From the NCBI GenBank assembly GCA_905178155.1, contig CAJINV010000007.1:3081151-3145150 (forward strand): a DNA stretch of 64,000 bases, read 5' to 3'. Shown piece by piece: positions 11,400 to 23,400 of the stretch. The DNA is from Amoebophrya sp. A120 (lineage: Eukaryota; Sar; Dinophyceae; Syndiniales; Amoebophryaceae). Every line of letters starts with the position of its first letter. The first letter of the stretch is position 1. Position numbers and translations under genes: made by a program. Under the pieces are notes generated by a model. It was given only the letters and a program-made list of their open reading frames with translations, ran no database searches and had not been told where the DNA came from.

Positions 11400-12394
11400 T
11401 GAAAAAGCGGCCTGCTTTTGATGTGTCTGTGAAATTGAAATGTAAACGTAGCTGAATTTTCCTACCGTGCGGATTGAATGAAGAAGGGAGCACGCGGGAA
11501 CAAAATTGTGTACAAAAAAGCAACACCATTGTGTAATGAAAAAAATCAGTACTGCTCATGGGTAAACGTCGGCAGAGCACTGCAGGCGGAACATTCTTGG
11601 TCATTGGCCAGGACCGCCACTGATGCTGTCGAGTGTTCGACATTCTTTCATAACTTGACTGAAGATTCTCCCGGTTAGTTATTTTTTCTTTGTCGACGTA
11701 CGAAATAGAAATAGAAATATCGATATCCACGTTCATTTTCGTGCTTTTTTTCCGGAAAAGCAGACGCTTTGGATTCTATTGCGTTTTTCGTTTTTGTGAA
11801 ATCCTGATCCGAACGTGGTAAGAGATTAAGAAGTCTATGTTCGAAGCAGTCGGTGGTCGCCGCACAAGATTCGCGAGATCCGGTTCGTTCCAATGAATAA
11901 ATCCAGTAATTTACAACTGCAAATAAAAACCCGATCGAGTCGTGCTCGAGTCTTAAGCCGCTTGTCGCAGAAGTACTAACTGCATGGAAAAATCGACATG
12001 ATGCAGTACGGTTAGTTCGTCCGCATGAACGTTGATAGATGTGCAGGGCGAGGTGAAGCCGCAGGTTCTTAGCCGCGTGATGTTGTCGCGAATGGGCGCA
12101 GAGACTGAGCATTATTGAAGAAGCCCACTTGTTGTAGTTCCACCCCGTGCATATTAGTTCATCCTCCTTGTGCCGACGTTTTGTCTTTTCGCTCTTCTGG
12201 ATGAACTAGTGAAACTGAAACGGCAGCGGTGCGGGAGAGCACACAAGAAAAATCCGATTGTTCTCAACAACATCTTTCTGCTTTCGTCAACGCGCAGAAG
12301 TGAAGATAGCGGACTCGTCGCGCCGAGGTGAAGAATAAACCTGCAACAGAACAACCGAATCGATAGGCCCAGAGGAAGCAGCACCGGCGAACAA
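11400..12394. other. Intergenic, no gene seen
   Basis: This is AT-rich, stop-rich sequence with a short run of alternating AAATAG/ATCGAT-like sequence near 11700. No coding exon, RNA gene or introner is supported. Confidence 0.6.
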
Positions 12395-13784
12395 ATGCAG
12401 CAGATCGACTGTCTCTTGGCCGTGCTTGTGGCGTTGCTGGGGGTGCAGGTGTACCAGATCTCGTACATACAACGGCTGAAAGAAGAGTGCCGGTGCGATT
12501 ACGACGACGACGACGTGTACGACGAAGGCTTAGGCGGGGGCGGCTCTAGAAGTGGTGCCCCGTACGGCATCAGTGGCAGCGCCGGTGGCAGGGGTAAAAA
12601 TACTGCCGGGGCGGGTTCAACATCGCGAAGCCGACAGTTGCAGGCGCCCGAGGACGAGGCGTTACTGCAGGAATTAGAACAACTGACAAAAGACCAGCCG
12701 GTCTCGCCGCCGCCAACAAGCACGGTAACGCAAGCCACCACAGTGAACGTCAATCTGCTGGCGGAGCAGCCACCACCGCCGCAGCCTCCCTTAAGTTCTT
12801 CCGTCTCCAATACCAGTCCTGGCGGGGGCATAATAGGCAGCAGTTCTACAGCGAACGGCGGCGGTGCTGGTGGACAGCTCACACTGAAACAGTATTTGCA
12901 ACGAAACTTGCCGCACGGACTGGGCATTTTTCTCGGCGTGGGGACCAGCACCTTGCCCATGGAATTACTCAGGGATTGGAGCACGTCACCCGGTACTACG
13001 ACTGGTTTTTTTAGAAGATTTTGGTGCGGCAAGTTCTCAACTTCAATATAGCTTTGTGCGAAGGAGAAATTTTTAGCTCGCGAGGAGTGTTGTATTACAA
13101 CCAGATGTAAGTACTTATCTATCCCCTGCTGTACTACCGTTGTGATGGAGTAAAGAAATGCACCATTCGAAAAATAAATAATCTCTAGGGCTCTACCTCG
13201 TGGATCCCTACATTCATATCTGGGCGGGGTACGACGATCCGGCCAACCTGTCGGATAAGGACCACCAGCGAATCTTTGAGAGGCACCAAATCGACCTGAA
13301 GCCCTACGAGAACCGGTTCTCTTTCGTGCGGGACTTCAGCCACAGTTTTGTGGTCACCTACAAGGGGACGCCCGGCTCACCACCAACGAGTTTACTGTAT
13401 ATTTCTTTTCCATTCTACGTTGAAACCCTGCGCCTTGTTGACCATACGATACTGATACCGTTTTTCTTGTACGTTGGACGTCGCATTCTTATGCAGAGCT
13501 GCATTGGAACAAGATGAAAAAATAAAAAAACTTTCTCTCGTCTCCACTTGCGTTATTTGATAATTGACAAATAACGTAGGTACATAGACAATACGCAGAC
13601 GGCCAGCGCGATCGTACGAGATCTCAATGACTGGTGGGATTTGGTAGCGCCGGGCGGGATTGCCGCCGGTCCGCAATACAACCAAAAGCCAGAAGTGGCC
13701 AAGGGCGTACAGGAGTTCGCGGCGAAGCTCAGCATACCCGTACAGTTGTTTGCAGACCAGCAAACGTGGTACCTGGTGAAGTGA
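12395..13784 (+). CDS. Membrane-anchored class I SAM methyltransferase-like protein
   Basis: Three exons (12395-12992, 13189-13396, 13580-13784) joined by two GT-AG introns give 336 residues. Residues 5-25 form a hydrophobic signal-anchor (CLLAVLVALLGVQVYQI). Then comes a long Gly/Ser/Pro-rich spacer, then a domain from about residue 165. The domain has a glycine-rich nucleotide-binding loop (GIFLGVGTSTLPMELLRDW), LYLVDPYIHIWAGYDD with the acidic end of strand 2, LLYIDNTQTASAIVRDLNDW, and WWDLVAPGGIAAG near the C terminus. This order fits the Methyltransferase_24 family, whose members methylate sugars, natural products or related substrates using SAM. The first loop is FLGVGTS rather than a typical VGxGxG, so activity is uncertain. 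The anchor implies an endomembrane lumen (inference). Substrate unknown. Splice junctions were chosen because they restore both family blocks. Confidence 0.75.
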
Positions 13785-14493
13785 GAAAATGCAAAACTAT
13801 TGATTTCTCCGTTGCACCTCGTCTAAGAAATACTGGGAGAATTTTTGTCTGGCGATTGCATTCTTGCTCTGTGGGACCTACAATTTCTGTTGCAGATGCA
13901 GCACAGGATAAGGAATAGACACTTCCCAGATCGTTCCGAGAGATGACAGTTGCGATCAACACGAAACAGCAGGAAGACCACCTAAACGAACTGCGCGCCT
14001 CTCGGGACGGTGCAGACTTTCTTTGTTGTGTGTGTTCTGCATGCTATCCTGGTGCTGCACAACGCTGCAGAGCTTGCAGTTTCGCGTATATCGGATTGCT
14101 TGTCGTGAAGAGGTTACTTAGTCGTGAGTGAACACTCAAACCAACATGCTTGATTGCTTGATTATTGTCGTGCTAGTATTCCTTGTCTTCGCAGCGGGCC
14201 CTGTTGTTGAACGATCGGCTATACTGTTTTGAGCGAGATGTTGAACAGAGGAGCGAAGCGTGTGATAAATGTGGGTGAGAGATCATGAGCGTGTTTTCTC
14301 CAATTTCGTGTTCGAAAAAAAGAATTTGTTGCGAACGGATGTCTATTCAATTCTTTACGTCCATAATTTCGTCGACGCGAAGAGCAAAATCAATGACAAA
14401 CCTAAACCGGATAGAATACGAGGAGAAAGAGAAAGACCTCGTATAGAAGAAGCGTAAAGTAGAGGTAGCGGGAACTACACATCGACCACGACC
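13785..14493. other. Intergenic, no gene seen
   Basis: Short unrelated ORFs only. The region directly upstream of the dynein start is AT-rich and then purine-rich near 14420. I see no introner or RNA gene. Confidence 0.55.
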
Positions 14494-17400
14494 ATGGCAA
14501 CAAGAGCAGGACTCGTCGCGACCGGGCGCGCAAGCATCGTGGAGTTGGCGAGGATCCGCTGGTAAGAAGTGTGAAAGAACCTCCTCCATCGAGCAGCAGC
14601 CTCCGCTTTCGCTTTCCTTCTAGCTCGCGGGAGGACAACGAACCACGACCACCACCAAAATGCCGACGGATTTCTTCAGCTCGCGGGTGCAGTGCCAGGG
14701 CTTCTTGGCGGAGGAGCACTGGACTGGCAGCGAGAAACGAGCGGTGGATGACTTTGTCAAGAACGAGGATGTATCAAATGTAAAAGTGTCTGGGTCTGAA
14801 ACAAAGCAACTTGTGATGCTGCGTCTGCATAATTATCCAAAAATCTACTGTATTGCATGAACAGCAAAAGAGGTCTGGTTTTGGCCACGGCGAGAGGACA
14901 TTTCTCATGCGGTATAGGCATCAGAAAGTCCTCACAAGATCTGTGATGCTAGGGCATGCATCGCAGACATCAGGAGTCACGCAAAATAAACCTTGCATTC
15001 TTCCAGACCCAGACATATTTGCATTTGATAGGATGCGAAGTCTCTATTCGTGTGGTTCAAGACCCCGGAGGAGGGGGAGGAGGACAGCGCCAAGAAGCTG
15101 CAGCTCCACGTGGTCTCCGCCAAGAAGACCGCGGAGAGCGCGCCGCTGGAGACCCTGCCGCCGGACATTGCGCAGGGGCAGGTGACGGACTTTTCCTACT
15201 TTCTGAAGCGGGCCGGCGCGGCGTCATCTTCCGCGGAGGCGTTGCAGAACGCGACCACGCTGGAGGAAAAGATCCACGCGGGCCACGTGCGCGGGGACCT
15301 GGTGGAGGGTCTGCTGCGCAACATGAACAGCATGTTCGTGCCCATGACCCGGCTCAACTTTCACTGGCCGGAGAACGTGCAGAAGGACTTTGTCACGCAG
15401 ATGCAGAAATTCATGGCCAGCATCACCGAGGTGGCGCACCAGGCCCGCGGGGCGACCGTCCTCTACATACCACCCGACGACCTGTCGGACGTGGAAACCG
15501 TGGCGAAGGACTATTAAGAGGAAAAATCCCCCCACCCCATATCGAAAAGGTATATTTCCGAAACTTTGTGTTGCTGAATTGAGACCACAAATCACGTCTG
15601 TCTTGCAAAAGGACAAGTGCAGAGGCTTCCCCGCCATTACGGAAGCGATTGGGCATGCAGTTGGGCCTAGGGGACAGCCGTTTGTAATGCTAAACAACTA
15701 GACCCAAACGGCCCTACTTAGGCTGAGGATCTGGCTGCGATGCCGTAATGCAAGACAGCGCGCATTTGTGTACGGAAATCCACCATCAGAAACTTCGTCT
15801 CGATATGGGGAGGGGGGATTTTTCCCTCTGATAAGGACAAGACCATCGTGCCGCGGTTGGAAGCCTCCCTCATCCACTGGACCCGGCAAATTAAGGAGGT
15901 CACCTAGGAAACTGAAAAGTGCTCTAGCTGCCCACCAGACGTGCTGGGAGATATTTGTTTCGATGCAAAGTAGTTTGAGTTTCGGTTTCCATAAAGGTTG
16001 TAATGGTATGTTGTAATGCGTGCGCACAGCAGATTCATTCCTCTTTCTTGGGCAAAGTACTCCTTACACGAGCAGCGCTGCTATTGCTGTGCCTTTTTGC
16101 AACGCATGTCTTTGCAGCGATTCGGCATTGAAAACTTGTGATGCGTATATATGCAAGGTGGGACGGGTGGATGTCCCCATGGGGAAGTTTTGCAATGAAG
16201 TCCTCTGGGGATGATAGGGGCGCGTTTCAGTAGGATATGACCAGCAGCCAGCAGGAAAGTTCTTCCGGCGGCGGCAGTGGGAATTCGCAGGAGTCGGAGG
16301 CCGCGGGCCCGCTCGACGAGATAGACTTCTGGCGGGCACGGGATCTGGACTTGTCAAGGTAGAAGAGAAGAATGCTCTTTTTTTCCGTTCGACGCAGAAA
16401 ATGAAATTCATTCAGTGCTCTAAGTAGTTCTTCCTCTAGAAGAAGTGCTGTTGGATGTTGCTGACTCGAGTCTACCAAAAACTTGACGCTAGTAGTTGTA
16501 AATATCTTGCCTTATCACAAAAAATAGGCTCGACCAGCAGCTCCAGTCACGGGAGCTGCAGAAGGTGCTGGAGGTGCTGGAAACCGCTAAGTCCTCCTAT
16601 CTCCCCCAATTTCGCGCGTTGGAAAAGGACATCCAGGACGGGAGTAAGGAGGCACAGGACAATTTGCAGTTTTTGAACCTGTTGAAGGAACCCGCGACCA
16701 ACCTGACGCAGCTGACCCCCGTGGAGATCCCCAAGCTCCTGCCCGAATTGTTGAACATCGTGCGGCTGATCGCGAACCTGTCCTCGAGCTACAACACCCC
16801 GGACCGCATCTCCAACCTCCTCCGCACGATCTCCAACGAGATCATCCGGCGGTGCCAGAATTCGATCGATGTGGACAAGATTCTGAAGCCCGGCTCCACG
16901 TCCGCCACGGGGGACGAGAAATCGCGGCTGGAGGACGTGAAGTCCAGTATGAACCTGCTGGAGCAGTCCATCGCGTGCGGGCGAGCGTGGAAGGAGTCCT
17001 ACCACTTGACCGTGCAGTGCATCAAGAAGCACACGGCGGATCCCGCCCTGCACTGGAACTTCTCGGAGTATCCTGAGTAAAAACGTACCCACACCAGAGT
17101 CAAGATGGGGAATCGGCTAGACAAATCAACCAGCTTTGGCTGTTTCGCATGACAAGTTTGTCCTTGTAATGTAATCCTGTTTAGGTAGTTAAGCAGCATC
17201 ACAGGCCTAGCATATCATGCTGATTATAGCATCACAAATCCCAAAACACGATTAGAAAATGCCTTTCATGGGGCTCAGCATGAGAAACTCTTTTGGCATG
17301 CAGATTTGCATTACAACTCTGGTGTGGGTACGTTTTTACTCAGGATACGGAGGGCACCATCTTCGCGCAGATTGACGCCTACGTGCAGCGGTGCTGCGTA

Positions 17401-20400
17401 TTACAATGAAAAATGCCCCCACCCCCGAACTTGGAAGCATTTGTATTGCAAACCTTTCCAAATGAAACACTCGCCCTCTTGCATCTATCAGCGTCACAGG
17501 TTTCCAATCGTGAATAGCGAAGATTTGTATTGCAAAAGACCCCAGGAAGAGCGGCGCTTGTCATGCAAGCGATGCTATATACGCCTAGACTCTGCATCAG
17601 AAAGATTCACACTCCTTTCATGCATGACAAAAAGTTTTCATTTGGAAACTTCGCATCACAAATTTTTGCAATTTCAGGGGTGGGGGGCACTTTTCACTGT
17701 AATACTGCGACCTGCTGGAGATCGCCGAGGAACAGCTGCAGTTCGCCGGGTTCAGCCAGCGGGGCCACATATGCATTGCAAATATGTCTAGGTCCTCTGG
17801 AAGTAGAATGCAGGAGTTCGTCATGGAGATTTTGCATGACCCAGAGGGTCTGTGATGCATGCCCTAGCACCAGAGATTCTGCGAGGGCTTTCTGATGCTC
17901 ATACCGCATGAGGAATGCCCTCTCCGCATAGCAAAAATTGGACCTCTTTTGCTGTTCATGCAATACAGATTCATTGCACAAGCCAAATCCAGCATCACAA
18001 GCTGCATCCTTCCACACCCAGACATATTTGCAGTTGATACCACAACCAGGAGATCGATTCCGACCAGATGACCAACGACGAGATCCAGGCTTTGGTGAAC
18101 CCCGAGTTGCCCAAGTTCGGCGGCGCCAAGGCCGGCGAGATCATCCGCAGCTTGTTCGAGATTGAGTCGGCCTTTTTGAAGCAAGTGAAGAAGCTCGCGG
18201 ACGTGGACTACAACATTGTGGACGTGAAGGCGACGAAGTGGCACGACGACTTCACCGCGTTCAAGAACCAGATGAAGGATCTGGAGGTGATGTACACCAA
18301 CGTGATCAACTCCGCCTTCGAGTCCGTGTCCACGGTGAGCAACTGCGTTTTCACCTTTGATTCCTTCTACCTTCTGTGCAAACGCGAGCGGATCAAGGCG
18401 TTTTTGGAGAAGAAGGCCGCGGAGGTGGGGGACTACTTGGTGCGGGAGATCTCCAACGTGAAGCGCGAATTCGAGCGGTTCCGAAAAAATTCCGCCCCCA
18501 TTCTGCTCGCGCACCCCCCCTACAGCGGCGTGGCCATGTGGGCGCGGGGGCTCATGCTGCGGATCCAGACCCAGTACGAGGAACTGAACTACTTGTGCTA
18601 TTTGCCAAGCACGAACCCGGTGAAAACGGAAACCGTGAAAACGGAGTACAGCAACATGTACACGATGCTGGAGTCCTTCTGCGTGTCCACGTTCCAGGAG
18701 TGGGTGGCGCAGCAGCTGGGCCAGAACAGCGAGGAGGAGCTGGAGGAGAAGCTGAAAACGCACCTGCTCTGCCGCGTGCCGCTGCCGCCGGGGCAGGGCG
18801 GGTTCGGGTCCCTGCTAGAGTCGAACTTCGACAAGAACCTGCTGAAGATCTTCCAGGAAACCTACTACTGGGAGAAGATCCAGGGGTCGGGCATCGTGGT
18901 CCCCTTCCACGCGCACGACATCACGACGAACCACCGCGATCCGCTTCGCATCACGCGCGAGCACGTGATGCGGGTGGTGCGCGAGTACAACAGTATTCTG
19001 CTAGCGCTCGCCCCGGAGGAGCGCCGGCTGTTCGCCTACCACATCAAGAACCTCGACCGGAAGGTGGGGCCGGGCATTCAGAAGTACACGTGGGTCTCGC
19101 ACGGCGTCAAGGAATTCTTCGTGCGCGACGCGCTGAAGGAGTGTCACAAGGCGAACGACTACGTGGGGCACTACAAGGAAAACATCTCCAAAATCCGGTA
19201 CTGTGCCAAGACCAAGTTCGCGTCCGCGATTTTGATCCTCATCGAGCGCAAACACATCCACACCGACGCCGAGTTCCGCCTGATTCAGGAGCAGCACCGG
19301 GAAAAGATCCGGGTGCAGTTCCGGGAGGCGCACGCCCAGATCTGCGACATCATGCTCGCCACCTACGTCTTCTTCGAAAACCAACCGCCAGAAATTCAGC
19401 AGCAGTGGCGAAATTTATCGAAGCTGAATTTGTTTTTTATCTGCAGCTTGGGAGTTGTGCATGAAGTTGTTCTTGTTTGTAATGTCATTTTTGAAGTGGC
19501 ACGGCGCAAGCGTCAAAACTTGGTGCCTTTCTCTATCGAATGCGGTGTCTTGGTGCAATGCCGAGTGCAAAATGCACCTGTAGTTTCTTTGGTTGCCCGG
19601 TAAGAAGTATGCATGACAGCTTTGTGCTCTTCGTCTTCCCGCAAGAAAATTTCGTTCCGATAAAGCTTCGTGGACAAGATTGACCGTTTGCTCGAGGACG
19701 CACTGAAGAAGACGACGAAAGCCTCGTTGCAGGATTTGTCAAGGTACTCAAACTAATACTTCAATTTTACATTTGTTGTTGTTTGTGTAGTCGCATTAAC
19801 ACAAGAAGTACTAGACCCTTCACAAGCTGAACAAATCTTCACGAAAAAAATAAGAATTATGTTGAAATCGTCCGTTCAGGACCCTGAACGGCGACTCGAA
19901 GCAGGAGCCGTCGCCGTTGTTCCGCGTGCACGCGGTGCTGGATTCGTGGAAGATGGATTTTTCCCCGAGCATGAACCAGCTGAAGGAGCTATCCTGTGTA
20001 AAAACGTCCCCACCCCAGAGTTGTCATGCAGATTTGCAATGACAGGAGCGCTTGTAATGCGCTTCCCCATGACAGGCATTTCCAATCGTGTTTTGGCATT
20101 TGTAATGCTGCAAACAGGATGAGCAGATGGATTTGTGATGCGGATGTCCTTGCTAACATGCACTACACTGCGGACTGCAACTTGTCCTGCGTGGCTCCCA
20201 AAACTTCTGGATTTGTGTTGCTAAGTTTTCAACTTACTTGACTATGGGGTGGGGAAGGTTTTACATATGATAGGAGCTGCTGCAAACGGTGTGCCAAGAC
20301 ACCACCATGATGCTGCAGGAAGTGCCCCGGCTCTGGGACCACCTGAACGCGGAGAAGGCGAAGCGCGACACGAAGAAGAAGGCCGAGCTGGAGGAGGCGG

Positions 20401-23400
20401 GCGACCTGGCGGGCGCGAACGCGATCGTGATCAACTACGTGCCGCCGCCGCCCGGGACGAAGCGCGCCACGTTTTTCGAGGCGATTTCGAAGGACGACGA
20501 GTGCTGCATCCGGTACGTGAAGGAAGTGCTGAAGGGCTTCAACGCCTGCAGCGTGAAGCTCGGCGAGCGGCTGAATTGGTGGAGCTCCAACTACCAGCCA
20601 ATCGTGTCCCAGGACAAAGACGCCTTCATCCGCCGGTACGCGCGGACCGAGCGGCCCCTGTCCGTCGCGGGGGCGGACATCCAGCGGTACAAGGAGATCC
20701 AGATGGACATTTTGCAGGAGGACAGCAAGACCGTGATCGGGTTTATCGAAACCGATTTCACGCAGCTGAAGGCCGCGCTCACGGAGCACTGCGTGGACTG
20801 GCAGAAGAAGTTGACCGGGCTGCTGAACGAAAACGCGCTCCGGGACATGGACGCACTGTACAAGTACTTCGATATGAGAGTGAACAACTCCCCGTCCCTC
20901 TCATTTGTCATGCAAAATCCCAAATACAAGTGCTGCCTTGTGGCACTGTTCGCATGACAGACTCCGGAAGGAGCCCAAGCAGTACTACACTGGGCGCATG
21001 AAGAACTTGTGATGCACAGGCTCCGCGTGTGCTGGTGTTTGTCTTGCTGTAGTTCATGCCATACAAACGAGGGGGAGGGAGAGTTGTGCACTCTCATAGT
21101 CGAGGACACGTGTTTGATCCTCCTCCACGTGCCGGAGAACCTGAACGAGCTGCGCGACGGCGTCGCGCTGCTGACCGCCTCGCAGGGCATCCTGGAGCAG
21201 ACGGAGGCGCGGATCGCGCCCGTGGAGGCGATGTACGCAAAACTGGCAGAATTCGACGTCACCGTCACCGAGGAGGAGACGGCGCGGAAAAACAACCTCC
21301 GCGTGGCGTTCGAGGAATTCAACGACAAGCTCGGGCAATCGGAGACCATCATGGCAAAGGCGAAGAAGCAGATGAAGGCGGCCTTCGAGGGCGAGTCCGC
21401 GTCGTTCAAGCAGTCGGTGAAAGATTTGAAGAAGACCTTGCAGCAGCAGTGCCCCTACGCGGTCGAGACGAAGGACGGGCTGTTGTCCAACGAGGGGGCT
21501 TTCGCGATTATCCAGGACTTCAAGGACCAGGTCGCGGCGAAGCGGGCGACCGAGCTGGACCACGGCCCGAAATTAGACCTGTTTGGGATTGAAAAGGCGG
21601 AGTACCCGGAATTGGAGGCGTGTGAGCGCGATTTGGAGCTCCTCACCACGATCTGGACGCTGAAGCAGAACTGGGACGTGGATTTCTTCGAGAAGAACCA
21701 GTCCACGAAGTTCGCGGAAATCGACGTGGAAAATCTCGACGAGATTGCGGGGCAAACGCAGAAGAAGGTGATGCGGCTGAAGAAGGATTTGCAGTTCTGG
21801 TCGGTGTGGCAGTTTTTGAAGGCGGGGATCGACACCTTTCGGTCCATGATGCCGCTGATCGAAAATCTGCGGCACGATTCCATGCGACTGCGCCACTGGG
21901 AGGAGATCATGAAGGAAATCGGGCAGTTCTTTGACCCTTTCGGGCCGGACTTCACCCTCTCCGTGGTGTTCGAACTGAACCTGCTCGCGCACCAGGACTT
22001 GGTGTCCCGGCTGGCGGATGAGGCGCGGAAGGAGGCGAAAATCGAGATCGGCGTGAAGGACATCGAGAACACGTGGCGGACGATGGAGCTGGTGATCGGC
22101 GAGCACAAGCAGGTCTACTACAAGTTGAAGCCGACCGAGGAGATGAACACCGCACTGGAGGAGCACATTCTCGCTTTGTCCGCCTTCAAGTCGTCGCCCT
22201 TCCACATCCCCTTCGCCGAGGCCATCGACTACTGGGAGCGCACGCTCGCCACGATCTCCGAGGTGTGCGAGTCGATCGGGATCGTGCAGAAGTCGTGGAT
22301 GTATCTGGAGAACATTTTTGTGGGCAGTGAGGACATCCGGCCGCATTTACCGCAGGAGTCCATCATGTTCGATCAGGTGAGTGACAATTTCACGACCATT
22401 CTCGGGAATATGTACAACGACCCCGTGGCGAACCGCTGTTGCCTGGTTCCCGGTTTGTACGATATTTTGGAAAAAGACGCGGCGACGCTGGAGAAAATCC
22501 AGAAGTCGCTGGACGATTATTTGGAGAAGAAGCGACAGCTGTTCCCCCGGTTCTACTTTCTGTCCAACGACGATTTGTTGGAAATCCTCGGCCAGGCCAA
22601 GGACCCGGAGGCGGTGCAAAAGCACTTGAAGAAGTGCTTCGAGGGCATCAAATCGCTGGACCTGGTCGCCCCCTCCGCAAAGGATCTGAAGTCCTCCGGC
22701 GGGACCAAGGCGTGGGAGGCCCAGGGCATGAACTCGCCGGACGGGGAAAAGGTGAAATTCATCAAGTCGGTGCAACTCGAGCCGCCGGTGGAGGGGTGGC
22801 TGATTGTCGTGGAGCGCCGGATGAAGGAGTCCTTAAGGAAAATCTTGAATACCACCCATCTCGCGAACATCACCAAGAATTCGATGAAGAAGGAAAAGTG
22901 GGTGAAGGAGTTCCCCGGGCAGCTGCTGATCACTTCCGGGCAGATCGCGTGGTCCACGGACTGCGAGGCGGCGTTGGCGGCCGTGGAACGGGGGAAGAAA
23001 AACGCCATGAAGCTCTTGAAGAAGGCACAGACCAAGTACATCGGGAAATTAACGGAGATGATCCGGAAACCCTTGTCCCGCGTGGAGCGCGGAAAGCTCG
23101 TCGCGCTCATCACCATCGAGGTGCACGCGCGCGACGTGCAGGCGAAGTTGGTGGAGACGAAAACTGACAACCCGCAGGCCTTCATGTGGCTGCAGCAGTT
23201 GCGGTTCGATTTGCGCGATTTGCCGGACGAGGCGCCGGGCAACGCGCAGTGCTACGTCCTGCAGACGAACACGGTGAGTCCCTACGGCTACGAGTACCAG
23301 GGGAACAACGGGCGGTTGGTGGTCACGCCCATGACGGATCGTTGCTACATGACCCTGACCACCGCCATGCACTTGAAGCGCGGGGGCGCGCCCCAGGGGC

